A stretch of DNA of 64,000 nucleotides from contig JAEWQV010000010.1 in the NCBI GenBank assembly GCA_023399055.1, forward strand, positions 372,001-436,000, written 5' to 3'. The position numbers were made by a program, and so were the translations under genes. Positions 61,310-64,000 of this stretch are shown piece by piece (the stretch's first letter is position 1; every line of letters starts with the position of its first letter). Origin of the DNA: Bacillota bacterium (GTDB lineage: Bacteria > Bacillota > Clostridia > Lachnospirales > Lachnospiraceae). The notes under the pieces are model-generated. The model did not search any database. It was given only the letters and a program-made list of their open reading frames with translations, and had not been told where the DNA came from.

Positions 61310-64000
61310 TTAAAAATCAAACTCACTAATTATTTTATTTTTGCTATTAGTCAAAATTGATGTTATTATATCCGCATCTTCACTACATAAAATATCAATA
61401 TCTTTAATACAAATAGTTACATTTGTAACTATCGTACTTATTATTTTTATATATGCCTTTGCTAGTTTTTCAATACTTTCTGTTTTGTATAAGTTCTCAT
61501 TAAAGTAAAAATTGATTTTTAATTTGTTTTCTGATTCCTTAATATTTAATTCTAAATCAAATTTTGATACGTTTTTATATATTTCATAAGGTATAAACCT
61601 AACATCACCTACATCAATATATGACACATCAAGACTATGCATCGAAAACATTATTTCGAATATTGGATTTTTATCCAGATTCCTTTGAATATTTAATTTT
61701 TCAACTAGTCGTTCAAACTGATAATCTTGGTTATTATAAGCATTTAGTGAGTTTTGCCTAACTTCCTCTAAGAACTCTCTAACTGTTTTATATCCACATG
61801 GCATATTTCTTAACGCTAATGTATTTATAAATACACCAATAACATCTTCCAGATCAGAGTGATGACGTCCAGCTATAGGAGTCCCTATTACAATATCATC
61901 CTTTAAAGTATATTTTGATATTAGTATATTAAAGGCACCAAATAATACCATAAATCTAGTTAATCCTCCATTACTACATAATTTTTTAATTTCCTCCAGT
62001 AAATTTCCCGTTATCTCAATATTATAATTTTTAGCATTAATGCCTTTTTTTTGATCTTCATAATCTATAGGCATATTTAATTTAGGAATTTTACCCGAAT
62101 ACATGTTGATCCAATAATTTTCCTGTTCTTTTATATAATCACTCTGAAAAAGGTTATTCTGCCAAATTACAAAGTCCTTATATTGCAATTTTAATTTCTG
62201 TAAGTGGTTACCTTTATATAATTCAATGAAATCTTTTACTAATATATCCATTGACATAGCATCACTTATAATATGATGTACATCAAAAATCATGAAATGA
62301 TTCTCTTCGTCCACTGATACAAGTTTAATTCTAAATAGAGGAGCCCTTTCTAAATTAAAAGGCTTGATGAACTCACTTCCAATGGAACTAACATCACCTA
62401 CTTCAGCTCTATCATAATCAATCAGAAAATTGATTTGTTTATGAATAACTTGTACAGGTTTTCCATCCATAAACTTAAACGAGGTTCTTAAAACGTCATG
62501 ACGTTCAATAAGTTTACTAACTGTTAATTCAAGCTTATCTTTATTTAATATTCCTTCAATCCTTACACCGATTGGTTCGTTGTATTGTATTCCGTCTTTA
62601 TTTATTTGATTTGCAAAGAATATTCTTTTCTGTGAGGCTGATAATTGATAATACTGTTGTTCCTCTGCCGACTGAATAGCGGGCAGAACATATTCTTCCT
62701 TATTTCCGTTTAAATCTTTGCTGTCCAAACAATTAGCTAATTCGATAATACTAAGATTTCTAAAAAACTCAGATATCTCTAGAATCTTACCTGTTTCTTT
62801 AATAAGTATATTAATAATTCTCGTGGCGATTAATGAATCACCGCCCAACTCATAAAAATTATCATTTATATTAATCTCAACATAACCTAACAAACTACCC
62901 CAAACTTGAGCTACTACTTCTTCCGTTTTAGTATAATTGCCATTATTCTTGCCCGTTAATTTTACATTCTTAAAATTTTCTTTATTATCTTCTATAAATG
63001 ATTTTTTTTTATTTTTCTTAATCTTTTCAATAATGGATTGTGATAGTTTTATACCAAATAACTTTTCATCATGTAAAACTTGACTGGCTTCATTACTTTC
63101 ATAATTAATTGTTCCTATTATGGCTCTTTCTATTTTTTTATTTATTATCGTTTCAAATCCATATATAGCTTTATATGTTTCCAGTAATTTAAAATACCCC
63201 TCCTTATTGATTCCCTTGCCCATACCGGTTTCTTTCCATGCTGTCCAATTTATTGTTAAAGTCTTTCTACCCATCTGATTTCTCCAGGATGCAAAAGAAT
63301 CCAGAAAACTATTTGCAGCTGTATAATCACTATCACCTAATCCCCCATAAATTGTAGACGCTGATGAAAATAAGATAAAGAAGTCTAGTTCATCCTTTTG
63401 AGTAAGCCTATCTAAAATCCAGGTACCATTCACCTTAGGACACATTACTGTTTCAATTTGTTCCTCTTTCTTCTCTGCAATAAATCCTAGCCCTGGATTA
63501 CCAGCCGCATGAATAATTCCATTTATCTTTCCATAATTTGCTCTAAGGCTAAATAAAATTTCTGCCGCTTCAACTTCTTTCGATATATCGGCAGCTAAAA
63601 TTACTACTTCCGTTCCTAATTTTTCAATTTGAATAATCTTTTTTATTTTATCACTTAGATTCAAATCTAAATTATCACTTAGAATTTTATCCCAAAACTT
63701 CTTTTCAGGAAATTTGGATCGATTTATTAATATTAACCTTACTTTATTTTTTGACGCTATAAACTTTCCAATTTCCAGGCCAATCCCACCTGTACCACCA
63801 GTAATGATATAAACACCATTTTTTCTTACTTCTACCTTATCAGCTTCTGTGGTTGCTATATCAAATTCTTCTAGGCTTTCAATATATTGGCTACCTTCTC
63901 TATAAGCTATCTGGAAATATGAACTAGTTCCAAACAGCATTTTTGAAATATCTTCAGCATTTACATTTTTATCTATATCAAAGCATTTACAATTTAAATT
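61310..64000 (-). CDS. Hybrid PKS/NRPS protein, C-terminal part: KR-ACP-C (5' end outside window)
   Basis: The reading frame stays open to base 64000, so the N-terminus is missing. The last 20 codons upstream of Met 63940 (NLNCKCFDIDKN) align with the pre-KR region of the PKS at 39561. Numbered from that Met, a ketoreductase has GGTGGIG (48-54) and SSASTIYGGLGDSDYTAAN with Tyr206. The ACP has Ser369 (ELGGDSLIA). The terminal condensation domain (430-876) opens LSASQKRIFFANQ and has HHIISDA at 555-561, where Gly of HHxxxDG is Ala. A ketosynthase is expected upstream. The C domain should pass the reduced acyl chain to the Asn module encoded downstream. Confidence 0.88.
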   Translation of the reverse strand, partial: NLNCKCFDIDKNVNAEDISKMLFGTSSYFQIAYREGSQYIESLEEFDIATTEADKVEVRKNGVYIITGGTGGIGLEIGKFIASKNKVRLILINRSKFPEKKFWDKILSDNLDLNLSDKIKKIIQIEKLGTEVVILAADISKEVEAAEILFSLRANYGKINGIIHAAGNPGLGFIAEKKEEQIETVMCPKVNGTWILDRLTQKDELDFFILFSSASTIYGGLGDSDYTAANSFLDSFASWRNQMGRKTLTINWTAWKETGMGKGINKEGYFKLLETYKAIYGFETIINKKIERAIIGTINYESNEASQVLHDEKLFGIKLSQSIIEKIKKNKKKSFIEDNKENFKNVKLTGKNNGNYTKTEEVVAQVWGSLLGYVEININDNFYELGGDSLIATRIINILIKETGKILEISEFFRNLSIIELANCLDSKDLNGNKEEYVLPAIQSAEEQQYYQLSASQKRIFFANQINKDGIQYNEPIGVRIEGILNKDKLELTVSKLIERHDVLRTSFKFMDGKPVQVIHKQINFLIDYDRAEVGDVSSIGSEFIKPFNLERAPLFRIKLVSVDEENHFMIFDVHHIISDAMSMDILVKDFIELYKGNHLQKLKLQYKDFVIWQNNLFQSDYIKEQENYWINMYSGKIPKLNMPIDYEDQKKGINAKNYNIEITGNLLEEIKKLCSNGGLTRFMVLFGAFNILISKYTLKDDIVIGTPIAGRHHSDLEDVIGVFINTLALRNMPCGYKTVREFLEEVRQNSLNAYNNQDYQFERLVEKLNIQRNLDKNPIFEIMFSMHSLDVSYIDVGDVRFIPYEIYKNVSKFDLELNIKESENKLKINFYFNENLYKTESIEKLAKAYIKIISTIVTNVTICIKDIDILCSEDADIITSILTNSKNKIISEFDF

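Noticed and set aside
1..64000. CRISPR arrays, tRNA/rRNA genes, insertion sequences, prophage genes, riboswitches
   Set aside because: No regular direct repeats, cloverleaf or rRNA-like stretches, transposase or phage-type proteins, or recognisable riboswitch cores were seen on either strand by eye.

Overview
The window looks like chromosome of a low-G+C, Gram-positive, plant-polysaccharide-degrading clostridium, most likely a Lachnospiraceae member related to Clostridium (Lachnoclostridium) phytofermentans. The reasons are the strong AGGAGG-type ribosome sites, TTG/GTG starts, consensus sigma-A promoters, lipoprotein glycosidases, CUT1 sugar transporters with DUF5696 and NHL/YIP1 companions, and clostridial-style NRPS/PKS genes. 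No rRNA, tRNA, CRISPR array or insertion sequence was seen. All family assignments were made by reading the sequence; no database search was possible.

Region 1 (1-24.5 kb) is an arabinan utilisation locus. A minus-strand operon starts with a GH51 arabinofuranosidase (10730-12238). It continues with a very long solute-binding protein, a permease pair, an NHL/YIP1 membrane protein, a DUF5696 protein and a second permease pair that leaves the window at base 1. Next come two GH43 arabinanase-like lipoproteins (one on each strand), a second GH51 enzyme, an ArsR-type regulator with a large C-terminal domain, a long palindromic stem-loop, a small membrane protein, a lipoprotein GH51-like enzyme and a GH127 beta-L-arabinofuranosidase. 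An AraC-type regulator beside GH127 is broken. Extracellular lipoprotein enzymes would cut arabinan and arabinosylated material, the ABC systems would import the oligosaccharides, and cytoplasmic GH51 and GH127 enzymes would release arabinose.

Region 2 (25.8-64 kb, visibly more A+T rich) is one long minus-strand series of genes for a hybrid NRPS/PKS natural product; its 5' end lies beyond base 64000. In transcription order it holds: a PKS/NRPS protein (KR-ACP-C, 5'-truncated by the window); a cytoplasmic beta-lactamase-fold hydrolase; an NRPS (half C-A-PCP-E, A domain read as Asn, hence D-Asn); an NRPS (C-A-PCP-C-A[methyltransferase inserted]-PCP-C, both A domains read as Gly-like); a free carrier protein; a GNAT acetyltransferase; a carbamoyltransferase; a PKS (KS-KR-ACP with a BtrH-like C-terminus and no AT); a second carrier protein; two genes for 3-amino-4-hydroxybenzoate (dehydroquinate synthase II type and DhnA-type aldolase); a third carrier protein; an acyl-AMP ligase; a BtrH-like protein; an acyl-CoA dehydrogenase with its own ETF pair; a phosphopantetheinyl transferase; a peptidase-ABC exporter fusion; and another BtrH-like protein.

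The most interesting inference is a prodrug system. An assembly-line module predicted to install D-Asn co-occurs with a membrane beta-lactamase-fold peptidase fused to an ABC exporter, the combination known from zwittermicin-type clusters, where an N-acyl-D-Asn leader is cut off during export. The combination with 3,4-AHBA genes, three BtrH-like acyltransferase-type domains, an AT-less PKS, an A domain interrupted between motifs a2 and a3, and a carbamoyltransferase does not match a pathway I recognise.
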